From assembly GCA_937891595.1 (NCBI GenBank), contig CALATF010000060.1, positions 1 through 47,343 of the forward strand: a stretch of DNA of 47,343 bases. The letters run 5' to 3'. Below, piece by piece: positions 7,356-16,103 of this stretch; positions within the stretch are counted from its first letter, which is position 1; each line of letters begins with the position of its first letter. The notes below the pieces were generated by a model. The model saw only the letters and a program-made list of their open reading frames with translations. It was not told where the DNA came from and made no database searches. The stretch comes from an uncultured Clostridia bacterium (GTDB lineage Bacteria > Bacillota > Clostridia > Christensenellales > UBA1242). Both the position numbers and the translations under genes were made by a program.

Positions 7356-8342
7356 TTAGTCGTATATATTAGCTATTTTATTGTTCTCGTTTAATTTTAT
7401 ATGAAATATTTTTGCGTACTTTGGATTTCCTTCATATATTAAAGCAATATCTTCATGATTATATTCTTTTGATAAACTTTGGTGTGTTTGAATAAAATCG
7501 CCGAAGAAAGATTTTAAATGTTTGTCTGATAATTTATTAGAAAGTTCTTCTGTTAAATAAATTCTTGCAAGATTATAATTTTCTATTTTAATAGCTTCAA
7601 AGAAAGCAAATGGAATTATTTCTTTATGGCGAGATATAAAAGGCAAGTCATTATTATATGCTAAATGAGTTTTAAACGAAAATTCATCATTAAAGTTGTA
7701 TTCGCAAATTACTCCGTGGTCGGCAAAGTCATTTAGCTTTTTATAAGTAGAAATAACATTGTTTTCTTCTTCTAAAATATCAACTTCTTCAAAATTAATT
7801 AAATCATAGTTATTGTTATTATATTTTAATAAAACAATTAGGTAAGTATTAGAAGTTGTTTTAAAGTAACACAATAAACTGTTGTTACTTGTTTTTGTAT
7901 TTATTTCTATTACTTTTGCCTGATGGGTTAATTCTAAACAATTTGAATTTTTGTTGTTTTCTATTGCAAAATCAAATTTATTGTTTTTAATCCAAGAAAT
8001 TGTGTGCTCTAAATTGTTTAAATTAATTTTTTTTGTTTTTATAAGAGTACTTTTAGGGTATGCAAAATAAAAAGGTTGTAAATTAATCAAATAATTATTA
8101 TCAGGAAAAGCTATTACTTCGGCATTATTGCAGTTTGTGGAAATTGTATTATTTTTATTTGTAACTAAAAAAGCGAATGGCAAACTATTTGTTTGTTCTT
8201 CTAAAGGATAAACAAGCAAATTGATTTTATCTTGACTACTTATTAAAAACGAATATATTTTTTGATTATTTAAAAGTTGTTCTTGATTATTATATTTTAT
8301 TAAACAATCAAAAGTAGGTTTAATGTGCAAATAATATTCCAT
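7356..8342 (-). CDS. Hypothetical protein, 328 aa
   Basis: Family not recognised. The 328-residue product has no signal peptide or membrane segment and alternates short beta-rich stretches with Asn/Lys-rich loops (for example KYNNNNYDLINFEEVD). The first 200 residues look like a repeated beta-sandwich or barrel; the C-terminal 90 residues, containing YNLARIYLTEELSNKLSDKHLKS, look helical and may form a separate domain. An AAAAGGA site lies about ten bases before the ATG on the reverse strand. It is transcribed away from the helical protein at 8446, and the 103-base gap must hold both promoters. Function is unknown. Confidence 0.75.
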   Translation of the reverse strand: MEYYLHIKPTFDCLIKYNNQEQLLNNQKIYSFLISSQDKINLLVYPLEEQTNSLPFAFLVTNKNNTISTNCNNAEVIAFPDNNYLINLQPFYFAYPKSTLIKTKKINLNNLEHTISWIKNNKFDFAIENNKNSNCLELTHQAKVIEINTKTSNNSLLCYFKTTSNTYLIVLLKYNNNNYDLINFEEVDILEEENNVISTYKKLNDFADHGVICEYNFNDEFSFKTHLAYNNDLPFISRHKEIIPFAFFEAIKIENYNLARIYLTEELSNKLSDKHLKSFFGDFIQTHQSLSKEYNHEDIALIYEGNPKYAKIFHIKLNENNKIANIYD

Positions 8343-8445
8343 TATACATATCCTTTTTTTTTATGTTTATGCTTGTACAAAGTGATTTTATGTATAGGCT
8401 TAAAAATTTTGGTTAATAATTGATTAACAAAAAAAAGGAAATTTT

Positions 8446-9264
8446 ATGGAAAAGAAAATTGAAAAAATTAAAAAAATGTTTTTAATAATAAATAATGAAA
8501 AACTAAAAAATGCAACATTAAGCCAAGCGTTAAATAAAGTTTCAAACACTTTTAAAATAAAAAAGGAAAGTGCTAAAAACTTTTATTATAAAAGCTTAAG
8601 CTATTTAAATGATAATAAGGAAATAGCGAAGAATTATAATATTAACTTAAATAATTTTAAAAAGGAAACTTTTAAAAAGTTTAGTGAGAATGAAAAAATA
8701 AATTTAGTTAATTTTGTTGACCAAAATTTGTTAAAAGGAATTAGTATAAGGCAAAGTTGTTTAATATTAGCAAATAATGATGCTAAACAAATGCTAAGGC
8801 TACAAAATAAATATAGAAATATAAAAAGATTAAGTTTAAAACAAAATAATAAAACAGAGGTTGGTAAAAATATGAATGTAATTAATATAAGCAAAGCTAA
8901 AGATAAATTAAATAAAAAGATTAGTGACAACGAAATTAATGCTTTATTCATGGGGTTAATAAGAATTGTTAAAAAAGCAGCAATAGAAAACGCAAATATA
9001 GAACTTAAAACAGAGTGTGACATGGCAAATGAAAATTTTAGACAGACTATAATAGATTTAAATAAAAAAGAAGCAGAGCTCAAAAAGGTTCAAGAGGTTA
9101 ATATTCAATTAAAAGAAAAAGTAGAAAGTCAGCAAAAACAAATATGTTTACTTTTAGACAAACTTTCAAAACGTAAGTTAGGAAGCTTAGAAAAGAAAAG
9201 TGAAAATAGATATTCTAAACTTAAAAATTTTGATGGTAACTCTAAAAAGAATAATATTCTTTGA
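8446..9264 (+). CDS. Helical protein with two HTH-like segments and a C-terminal coiled coil, 272 aa
   Basis: The highly basic, Asn/Lys-rich protein contains two similar helical segments, about 15-55 (ALNKVSNTF, then NFYYKSLSYL) and about 83-125 (SIRQSCLILA, then LRLQNKYRNI). Both have the spacing of small Myb/HTH-like DNA-binding units. They are followed by a long coiled coil (about 185-245) of heptad-like KKEAELKKVQEVNIQLKEK. The layout resembles RsfA-type spore regulators of Firmicutes, but I see no diagnostic residue, so this is only a suggestion. It ends in TGA, showing that TGA is a stop in this organism. Its 3' end overlaps the -35 box of the addB promoter and lies next to the inverted repeat at 9272. 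Confidence 0.65.
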   Translation: MEKKIEKIKKMFLIINNEKLKNATLSQALNKVSNTFKIKKESAKNFYYKSLSYLNDNKEIAKNYNINLNNFKKETFKKFSENEKINLVNFVDQNLLKGISIRQSCLILANNDAKQMLRLQNKYRNIKRLSLKQNNKTEVGKNMNVINISKAKDKLNKKISDNEINALFMGLIRIVKKAAIENANIELKTECDMANENFRQTIIDLNKKEAELKKVQEVNIQLKEKVESQQKQICLLLDKLSKRKLGSLEKKSENRYSKLKNFDGNSKKNNIL

Positions 9265-9288
9265 ATTTTACAAAATGTTTGATATGAT
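9261..9288 (+). promoter_or_regulatory. Probable addB promoter
   Basis: TTGAAT (9261-9266), a 16-base spacer and TATGAT (9283-9288) lie so close to the ATG at 9300 that transcription would start about 0-6 bases before the start codon. No ribosome binding site is present, so the addBA message is predicted to be leaderless or nearly so. Confidence 0.55.
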
Positions 9289-9318
9289 ATATATGTATTA
9301 TGTCAAACATTTTTTTTG
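9272..9318 (+). terminator. Inverted repeat with T run spanning the addB start
   Basis: AAAATGTTTGA (9272-9282) and TCAAACATTTT (9303-9313) form a perfect 11-bp inverted repeat around a 20-base loop that contains the addB -10 box and start codon; eight T's follow (9310-9318). In an RNA read from upstream it would act as a terminator for the 8446 gene. In a message starting at the addB promoter the left arm is absent, so the hairpin cannot form. An operator role is an alternative. Confidence 0.6.
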
Positions 9319-12300
9319 GAAAGACCAACGTAGATTGTGCAGTTGGAATAATAGAACAATTAAAGAAAAACTTTAATTTAAATAAAAAAGCACATCATAT
9401 AGTTATTGTGCCAGACAGGATTTCTGTTTTAACTGAAATCAATATATTTAATGCTTTAAATATTGAAAGTACTTGTAACATTGAAGTACTAACTTTGTCA
9501 CGTCTTGCTTCAAGGGTGGCTGTAGATATTGATGTTATTTCAAAAACATCAAGTTGTATGATTTTGCAAAAATTACTAAAAGATAACAAAAAAGATTTAA
9601 AATGTTTTAATAAAAAGCAAGATATAGATTTGGCTAATACTTTATTTGAAACTATTAGTCAATTTAAAAGCTGTAGAATTGCAGTTGAAGATATTTTTGT
9701 AAATAATAGCAATAAACTGTTAGAAGATAAACTTAGAGATATAGCGCTTTTATATTCAAAATATCAAACATATCTTAAAGATAAAGGGCTTTTTGATAGT
9801 CTTGATAGGTTAGATTTTGTTGTTGAAAAAATAAAAGAAAATGAAGAAATTGTTAATAGTTATGTTTATATTTGTAATTTTGATAGTTTTACGTTTCAAG
9901 CTATGCAATTAATAAGCGGTCTAATTAAAAATAGTAGAGAATTTAACATAGGGTTAACATTTACAGATAGCTTAGTTAATGGCCATATTTATAACGAAGA
10001 TTTAAAAAATAATATCTTGAAATTATTTGAAATAAATAATATAGAACCTAATATTGTTATTTGTAAAGAAAATGCTGTAGGGCAGTTTAAGTATATTCAA
10101 GATAATTTATTTGCTTTTAATAGTTATCCTTTAAAAGTAAAAGATAGTGCAATTAAACTTTTTGAATGTAAAAATTTTGAAGAAGAAGTTGTTGTATGTG
10201 CTAGTTTTATCAAAGATTTAATTGTAAACAATTCAATAAAATTTAGTGATGTTGTTGTTGCTGTTCCTAACCTTTCTAAAAAAGCAGAAATAATTGAAAA
10301 AATATTTAATAAATATAATTTTAGTTTTTTTATAGATACAAGTTTTAATTTTAAAGATAGTGTTTTAATTAGATTTGTAGATAGCTTAATTAATATGGTT
10401 AACGAAAATTTTTCGCGCGTTAGCGTTATTTCTTTTTTGAAAAATCCATTATCTAATTTTATTCAAGAAGAAATTGAAGATTTTGAAGATTATTTAATAA
10501 AGTATAACATAAATGATGGGTATATTATTAAAAGTTTTAATGTAGAAAATAGTAAGTTTTATTTAAATTTTAATAAAGTAAGAAATAGTTTATTTGAAAG
10601 TGTGGAAGGTTTTTTAACTTCTTTACAACAAGCAAAAACTTTTAATGATTATGTAAATACATTAGAAGAAGTTTTAATTAAATTTAATGTTTCACAAGCT
10701 CTTTCTAATTTTGCTAACAAATTCACATTAGAAAATAATATAAAACAAGCTAAGCTTTTTGAACAATATTATAATGATTTATTATCAATATTTGACAACG
10801 TTAAAAACATTTTAGGTTTTGAAGAATGTGATTTAAAAACATTTTATTCAACATTTTTAAGTGGGGTTAATGTTACTAAAATTTCTACTACGCCACTTTC
10901 AACTAATGCTATTTTTGTGGGTGACGCAAGTGTAAGCTTTTTTGATAGAACTAAAATTTATTTTGTTTTAAATGCAGATGAAAGTAATTTTCCTTTAACT
11001 ATTAACGATTGCGGTTTAGTTTCTGATAAAGAAATTTTACAATTAAGTGATAGTTATAAATTAGAACCTACTATTGCAAGTATTAATTTTAAGGAAAGGT
11101 TTAAAGCTTTTGAGCTTTTACTTAAGCCAACAGAAAAATTATTTATAAGTTATAATTATGAAAACAAAGGGACGCAAAAAAGCAAAATAATTTCAGATAT
11201 TTCTAAATTATTTGTGGTTGAAAATAATAAGGGTGGGTTTAATAATTTACCATTCTATATTTATGAAGATATTGATTTTTATATAGCAAATAATAATTAT
11301 AATACTGCAAAAGATAATTTAATTTCTGACTTGCGTTCTTTTTATGATGGGCAAAAAGAAGAAATTAGCGATAGCTTATATAAAAGTGTAAATGAAAAAG
11401 AAAAAATCAATTTAAATTTATTTAACTATGAAAATATAATTAAGTTAAATCATAATACTTTTTTTTCTAATAATACAGTTAGCGTTTCGCAAATAGAAAG
11501 CTTTATGACTTGTCCTTTCTTGCATTTTGTAAGATATGGTTTAAAGTTAAAGGAAAAAGATGAGGGTGAATTAAATAGTTTAAACATAGGCAATATTCTG
11601 CACGAGGTTGCTAGACTTTTTATGCAAAATAATAATTTGCCTATTAATAAAGATTTGCTTGAAAAAGAAGTTGAATTAGTATTTGAAAAAGTTATAAACA
11701 AAGACGTGTTTGAAAGTGTTAAAAAGAATGCATCTAACAAAGTTTTAATTAAAAACCTTTTATTAGAAGCAATTAGGTTTTGTAGTGTACTAAATTATCA
11801 AGCAAAGTATTCTTCCTTTAAAACACTTGCTACAGAAGCAAGATTTGATGATAAAAACCTAATTAAAAGTTTTAAAATTAAAATAAACAATAAAATTTTA
11901 AAACTAGTTGGGCAAGTGGATAGAATAGACAAATTTGAAGATTATTTTAGGATTATTGATTATAAAACTGGTAAATGTGATACATCGCTAAAAGAACTTT
12001 TCTTTGGTAAAAAAGTTCAACTTGAAGCATATATTAAGGTTGTTGAAAATAGTTTAAAACTTAAACCAGCAGGTGCTTATTATTTACCAGTTAAAAGTAG
12101 TTTTGCAGATGAAAATATTTCACTTGAAGCAAAATATCAGCTAAATGGTAGAACTCTTGAGATAGATAAAATTATAAACGCTAGTGATAATAGGTTAGAA
12201 AATAACGAACTTAAAAGTGATATTATAGAAGTTAAGTTTAATAAAAACGATAATGAAATTAGAACTTTAAGTAGATATTCTAAAGTTATAAATGTTAAAG

Positions 12301-12533
12301 ATATGTGTAATATTTCGGAGTATGCAATTAACTTAATTACTAAATCATGTAAGGATATTTTAACGCTTAATATAACACCAAGCCCATTAGTTATAGGTAG
12401 TGATGATCCTTGTACAAATTGCAAATATTTTGCATTATGTAATTTTGACGAAAATTTTAAAAATTATAAAAGAAACCCAAATATAAAAATAGACGAAAAT
12501 AGTTTTAATAAGGGGGGAGTTAATAATGGCTAA
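9300..12533 (+). CDS. addB: ATP-dependent helicase/nuclease subunit AddB
   Basis: AddB pairs with AddA in the AddAB helicase-nuclease that processes double-strand DNA ends for RecA-dependent repair. The 1077-residue protein has the family's helicase-like fold with the SRLASRV segment near residue 62. Its C-terminal RecB-type nuclease domain has GQVDRID (about 870) and IIDYKTGK (about 885-893), with the catalytic D and K visible. The iron-sulfur cysteines are one at MTCPFLHF (about 736) and three in DPCTNCKYFALC (about 1036-1047). The N-terminal ATP-binding loop is degenerate: where relatives have GRSGSGKT this protein reads FFGKTNVDCA. It overlaps addA by 8 bases. No ribosome binding site precedes the start. 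Confidence 0.95.
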   Translation: MSNIFFGKTNVDCAVGIIEQLKKNFNLNKKAHHIVIVPDRISVLTEINIFNALNIESTCNIEVLTLSRLASRVAVDIDVISKTSSCMILQKLLKDNKKDLKCFNKKQDIDLANTLFETISQFKSCRIAVEDIFVNNSNKLLEDKLRDIALLYSKYQTYLKDKGLFDSLDRLDFVVEKIKENEEIVNSYVYICNFDSFTFQAMQLISGLIKNSREFNIGLTFTDSLVNGHIYNEDLKNNILKLFEINNIEPNIVICKENAVGQFKYIQDNLFAFNSYPLKVKDSAIKLFECKNFEEEVVVCASFIKDLIVNNSIKFSDVVVAVPNLSKKAEIIEKIFNKYNFSFFIDTSFNFKDSVLIRFVDSLINMVNENFSRVSVISFLKNPLSNFIQEEIEDFEDYLIKYNINDGYIIKSFNVENSKFYLNFNKVRNSLFESVEGFLTSLQQAKTFNDYVNTLEEVLIKFNVSQALSNFANKFTLENNIKQAKLFEQYYNDLLSIFDNVKNILGFEECDLKTFYSTFLSGVNVTKISTTPLSTNAIFVGDASVSFFDRTKIYFVLNADESNFPLTINDCGLVSDKEILQLSDSYKLEPTIASINFKERFKAFELLLKPTEKLFISYNYENKGTQKSKIISDISKLFVVENNKGGFNNLPFYIYEDIDFYIANNNYNTAKDNLISDLRSFYDGQKEEISDSLYKSVNEKEKINLNLFNYENIIKLNHNTFFSNNTVSVSQIESFMTCPFLHFVRYGLKLKEKDEGELNSLNIGNILHEVARLFMQNNNLPINKDLLEKEVELVFEKVINKDVFESVKKNASNKVLIKNLLLEAIRFCSVLNYQAKYSSFKTLATEARFDDKNLIKSFKIKINNKILKLVGQVDRIDKFEDYFRIIDYKTGKCDTSLKELFFGKKVQLEAYIKVVENSLKLKPAGAYYLPVKSSFADENISLEAKYQLNGRTLEIDKIINASDNRLENNELKSDIIEVKFNKNDNEIRTLSRYSKVINVKDMCNISEYAINLITKSCKDILTLNITPSPLVIGSDDPCTNCKYFALCNFDENFKNYKRNPNIKIDENSFNKGGVNNG

Positions 12534-15500
12534 AATTGAATATACCCCACAACAAAAAAATGTTTTAAATGACAATAGTAAAAACTTACTCGTTTCGGCT
12601 TCGGCAGGAAGTGGTAAAACCGCAACCGTAATTCAAAAGATTTTTGAACTTATTACAAAAAGCGATGTTAATTTACAAGAATTATTAGTTATAACTTTTA
12701 CAGAAGCGGCTAGTTTGGAAATGAAAACAAGGTTAAAAGAAAAATTATTTAAAAGTTGCACTGAAGAAGTAAATTTAACTAAGCAAATAGAAAATCTACC
12801 AACAAGTGATTTTAGCACTATCCACGGCTTTTGTTCAAAGATGTTAAGGAAATATTTTTATCAAATAGACCTTAATGCAAACTTTATAGTTTTAAATGAA
12901 AATGATTCTAAGTTTTTAAAGGCTACTGCTTTAGATAAAGTTATAAATAAATATTCTAATGCAGAAGATGGAGAATTTATTAAACTTTCTATGCTTTTTA
13001 ACGGAAGAAATTTTTCGGCGTTTAAGGCAAATATTTTAAGCTATTATGATTTTTTATGTTCAGTTGAAGATAAAAATAAATTCACAACTCAAATTTTTAA
13101 CTGCTGTTATGACGATAATTTGAAAAGTAATAAAGCATGTAAAATTATTAACGAGTATATTCTTTCTAATATTTATTATATTACATGCTCTTTAGATGAA
13201 TTTTTCCAACAAAGTAAAATTGAGCATGCTGATTATTTTGAAAACTTTATAAATGAAATACTTTCAAAGTTAAGTTTAATTAAATATACTAGTGATTTTT
13301 TAGAAAATAGAAAACAATTATTATTACTTGAATTACCTAAATTATCTCGCCAAAAGTTAGATGATAATAATGCTAATTTTAAACAAGAGTTTAAACCTTT
13401 TTTAGATCATCTTCAAAAGATTATAAAAGAACTTAAAAAAATTGTTATTGAAAAACCTATTGAAGAAGTAATTGAAGATTTAAAAATGGTAGGAGATCTT
13501 TTAATTAAATTTCAAGAAGTAGAAGATAATTTTGAAAAAGAATATAATAATTTAAAACAAAAAAGAAATGCTTTAGATTTTGCAGACTTAGAGCAAAGGT
13601 TTTTATTATTGTTAGAGAACGCTGAAATTTGTAAGGCAATATCTGATAATTACAAATATATTTTTGTTGATGAATATCAAGACATTAATAGTGTTCAGGA
13701 ACTTATTTTATCTAAGTTAGTTAAAAACAGTAATATGGTAATGGTAGGGGATATAAAACAAAGTATTTATGGTTTTAGAAATAGCTCTCCAAGTATTTTT
13801 GTTAACAAAAGTGTTGATTATTCAGAAAATGAGCAAAAAGGCAAACTTATTAATTTAAATGAAAACTTTAGAAGCAACCCAAAAATATTAAACTTTGTTA
13901 ATAGTATTTTTAATAAATGTATGTTTATAAATTTTGGTGGAGTTAATTATGAAGATGATGGCCAACTAAAAGGTATGACTAAATATCAAGTTGCAAATGA
14001 TATACCTTTAATAAACATAGATTTTGTTAATACTAAAGGGGAAACTAACCAAGATGAAGATGAAATAAATGAGGAACATGATTTTCCATATAGTGTTGTT
14101 GAAGATAAAAATGTTTATTTAAAAAAATTAACCACAGCTAGAAAAGAAGCTATGATTGTTGCTAAACATATTACAAATATAGTGGGCAAAGATTATTATG
14201 ATGCTAAAGAAGAAACTAACAAAAAAATAACTTTTGGTGATATTGCAATTTTAAGTAGGGGAAATGAATTTTTAAAAGAAGTTTCCAAAGTTTTAATGGA
14301 ATATAAAATTCCAGTGTCTACAAACATGGTTGATAATATTTACAAAAATAAAGATATCATGTTATTAGTTTCTTTACTAAAAATTGTTGATAATATTCAT
14401 GATGATATAAGTTTGTCTTTAGTTTTATCTAGTTTATTTTTTAATATATCTTTTGATGAAATTTCTTTAATTAGACAACATTATTTAGACGAAGAATTTT
14501 TATATGAAAGTGTAAAAAAGTTTTATGAATGTGAAGAAGATAATGAACTTAAGGCAAAATTAAATAATTTTTTTGAATTGATAAAAGTTTTAAGACAAAA
14601 ATTTGTATATAGTTCTATTTATGAAATATTAAATTTTATTGATAATGAGTTTAATTATTTATTATATTTAAATAGTTTGCCAGATGGCGCAAATAGGGTA
14701 AAAATTGTTAAAAACTTTATTAATAGTTTTTACGATGCAGAATATAATTATGATTTACCTAAATATTTAAATTTTGTTAACAATTTTGCTGAAGATGCAA
14801 GATTTTCTACCTCGTTAAATGCAAGTATTGATAGTGTTAAACTTGGTACAATTCATTCAAGCAAGGGACTTGAATATCCTATTGTATTTTTAGTAGGTTG
14901 TGGTAAAAGTTTTTCTAATATTACTTTTAGGGAAGAAATATTAAAAGATAAAGATTATGGTTTGGGTATTAATACTTATGATTTAGAAAACTTTAAAAAG
15001 AGTAGTAATTTAGCAAGGAATGCAATAATATTAAATTTGAAGAAACAAGAAAAAGCTGAAGAACTTAGACTTTTATATGTTGCGCTTACTAGGGCAAAAA
15101 ATCACTTGTTTGTTTTGGGGCATGCTAATTTAAGTAACATTGAAAAAATTAGCACTTCTAAAGACGCTGAAAGTGTTTCTAATTATATTCCTTGGATTGT
15201 TAGTGGATTAACAGATTTAGGTTTTTCAAATATAAAAAATAATAAAGGTTTTATTGATAAACATAGTGATTTTGAAGTTAATATAAACATATATAATGAT
15301 GAAGATTTTATTTTAAGCAAAGAAAAAGATATAAAGTTGAATTTAATTAAAGACGATTATAATAAAATCAAATTAATAAATTTATTTAATTATAAGTTTG
15401 AAAAAAATAATTATTTAGCTTTGAAGAATACAGTTTCTAGTATGTTGCAAGAGCATAGTGAAGAAAATGTTTCAATAAATACTCAGCCTAGAAAGCTTCA

Positions 15501-16014
15501 AGTTTATGAAAGCAAAAAAGAAGATATTGATGCAAGTAGGTTGGGTACAATTTATCACAATATTATGCAAAAAATAGATTTCTTTAAAGATTTAAATAAA
15601 GAAGATATTTTAAAAATACTAGCAGGAATGAAGATTGACGAGAAGTATAAAAAGTTTGTTAGTATTGATAAAATATTAACATGTGCTGAAAAAATTAAAA
15701 CCTTTAATATAAAGGATATAAAAAAAGAACAACCTTTTTTAAGTTATTTACCATATAACTTTATTTTTAAAGATAGTGTGATTAATGAAAAGATATTAAT
15801 ACAAGGTGTGGCAGACTTAATTATCCAAACAGATAAGGGTATGATTTTAATTGATTATAAAACAACAAAAGCATTAAAACCCGACCATCTAGTCGACAAA
15901 TATGCTGTTCAATTAAATTTATACAGGGTATGTTTAGAAAAAGCTTTAGATATAAGCATTTCAAACACGTATATATATTCGTTTTGGTTTGATGATTTTA
16001 TAAAAATTAATTAA
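12526..16014 (+). CDS. addA: ATP-dependent helicase/nuclease subunit AddA
   Basis: AddA is the UvrD/RecB-like motor and 3'-strand nuclease of AddAB. The 1162-residue protein carries the helicase motifs in order: Walker A AGSGKT (27-32), VITFTEAA, DFSTIHGFC, Walker B VDEYQD (381-386), QSIYGFR, TIHSSKGLEYP and LLYVALTRAKNHL. The C-terminal nuclease domain has GVADLI (about 1094) and IDYKTT (D about 1110), both acidic residues and the lysine intact. The start overlaps the addB stop (ATGGCTAA), and GGGGGAG at 12511-12517 serves as ribosome binding site, so the two subunits are translationally coupled. The length is slightly below the usual ~1230. Confidence 0.97.
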   Translation: MAKIEYTPQQKNVLNDNSKNLLVSASAGSGKTATVIQKIFELITKSDVNLQELLVITFTEAASLEMKTRLKEKLFKSCTEEVNLTKQIENLPTSDFSTIHGFCSKMLRKYFYQIDLNANFIVLNENDSKFLKATALDKVINKYSNAEDGEFIKLSMLFNGRNFSAFKANILSYYDFLCSVEDKNKFTTQIFNCCYDDNLKSNKACKIINEYILSNIYYITCSLDEFFQQSKIEHADYFENFINEILSKLSLIKYTSDFLENRKQLLLLELPKLSRQKLDDNNANFKQEFKPFLDHLQKIIKELKKIVIEKPIEEVIEDLKMVGDLLIKFQEVEDNFEKEYNNLKQKRNALDFADLEQRFLLLLENAEICKAISDNYKYIFVDEYQDINSVQELILSKLVKNSNMVMVGDIKQSIYGFRNSSPSIFVNKSVDYSENEQKGKLINLNENFRSNPKILNFVNSIFNKCMFINFGGVNYEDDGQLKGMTKYQVANDIPLINIDFVNTKGETNQDEDEINEEHDFPYSVVEDKNVYLKKLTTARKEAMIVAKHITNIVGKDYYDAKEETNKKITFGDIAILSRGNEFLKEVSKVLMEYKIPVSTNMVDNIYKNKDIMLLVSLLKIVDNIHDDISLSLVLSSLFFNISFDEISLIRQHYLDEEFLYESVKKFYECEEDNELKAKLNNFFELIKVLRQKFVYSSIYEILNFIDNEFNYLLYLNSLPDGANRVKIVKNFINSFYDAEYNYDLPKYLNFVNNFAEDARFSTSLNASIDSVKLGTIHSSKGLEYPIVFLVGCGKSFSNITFREEILKDKDYGLGINTYDLENFKKSSNLARNAIILNLKKQEKAEELRLLYVALTRAKNHLFVLGHANLSNIEKISTSKDAESVSNYIPWIVSGLTDLGFSNIKNNKGFIDKHSDFEVNINIYNDEDFILSKEKDIKLNLIKDDYNKIKLINLFNYKFEKNNYLALKNTVSSMLQEHSEENVSINTQPRKLQVYESKKEDIDASRLGTIYHNIMQKIDFFKDLNKEDILKILAGMKIDEKYKKFVSIDKILTCAEKIKTFNIKDIKKEQPFLSYLPYNFIFKDSVINEKILIQGVADLIIQTDKGMILIDYKTTKALKPDHLVDKYAVQLNLYRVCLEKALDISISNTYIYSFWFDDFIKIN

Positions 16015-16103
16015 AAATTTATAAAATTTGCTAGTTTTTGTTTTTAATTATATTTTCTTTGTGTTATACTACAACATATTAGAAATTAAGGAGTATATAT
16101 AAT

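Noticed and set aside
8634..9083. 149-codon reverse frame
   Set aside because: Leu/Phe/Ser-rich composition is the reverse shadow of the Lys/Asn-rich helical protein.
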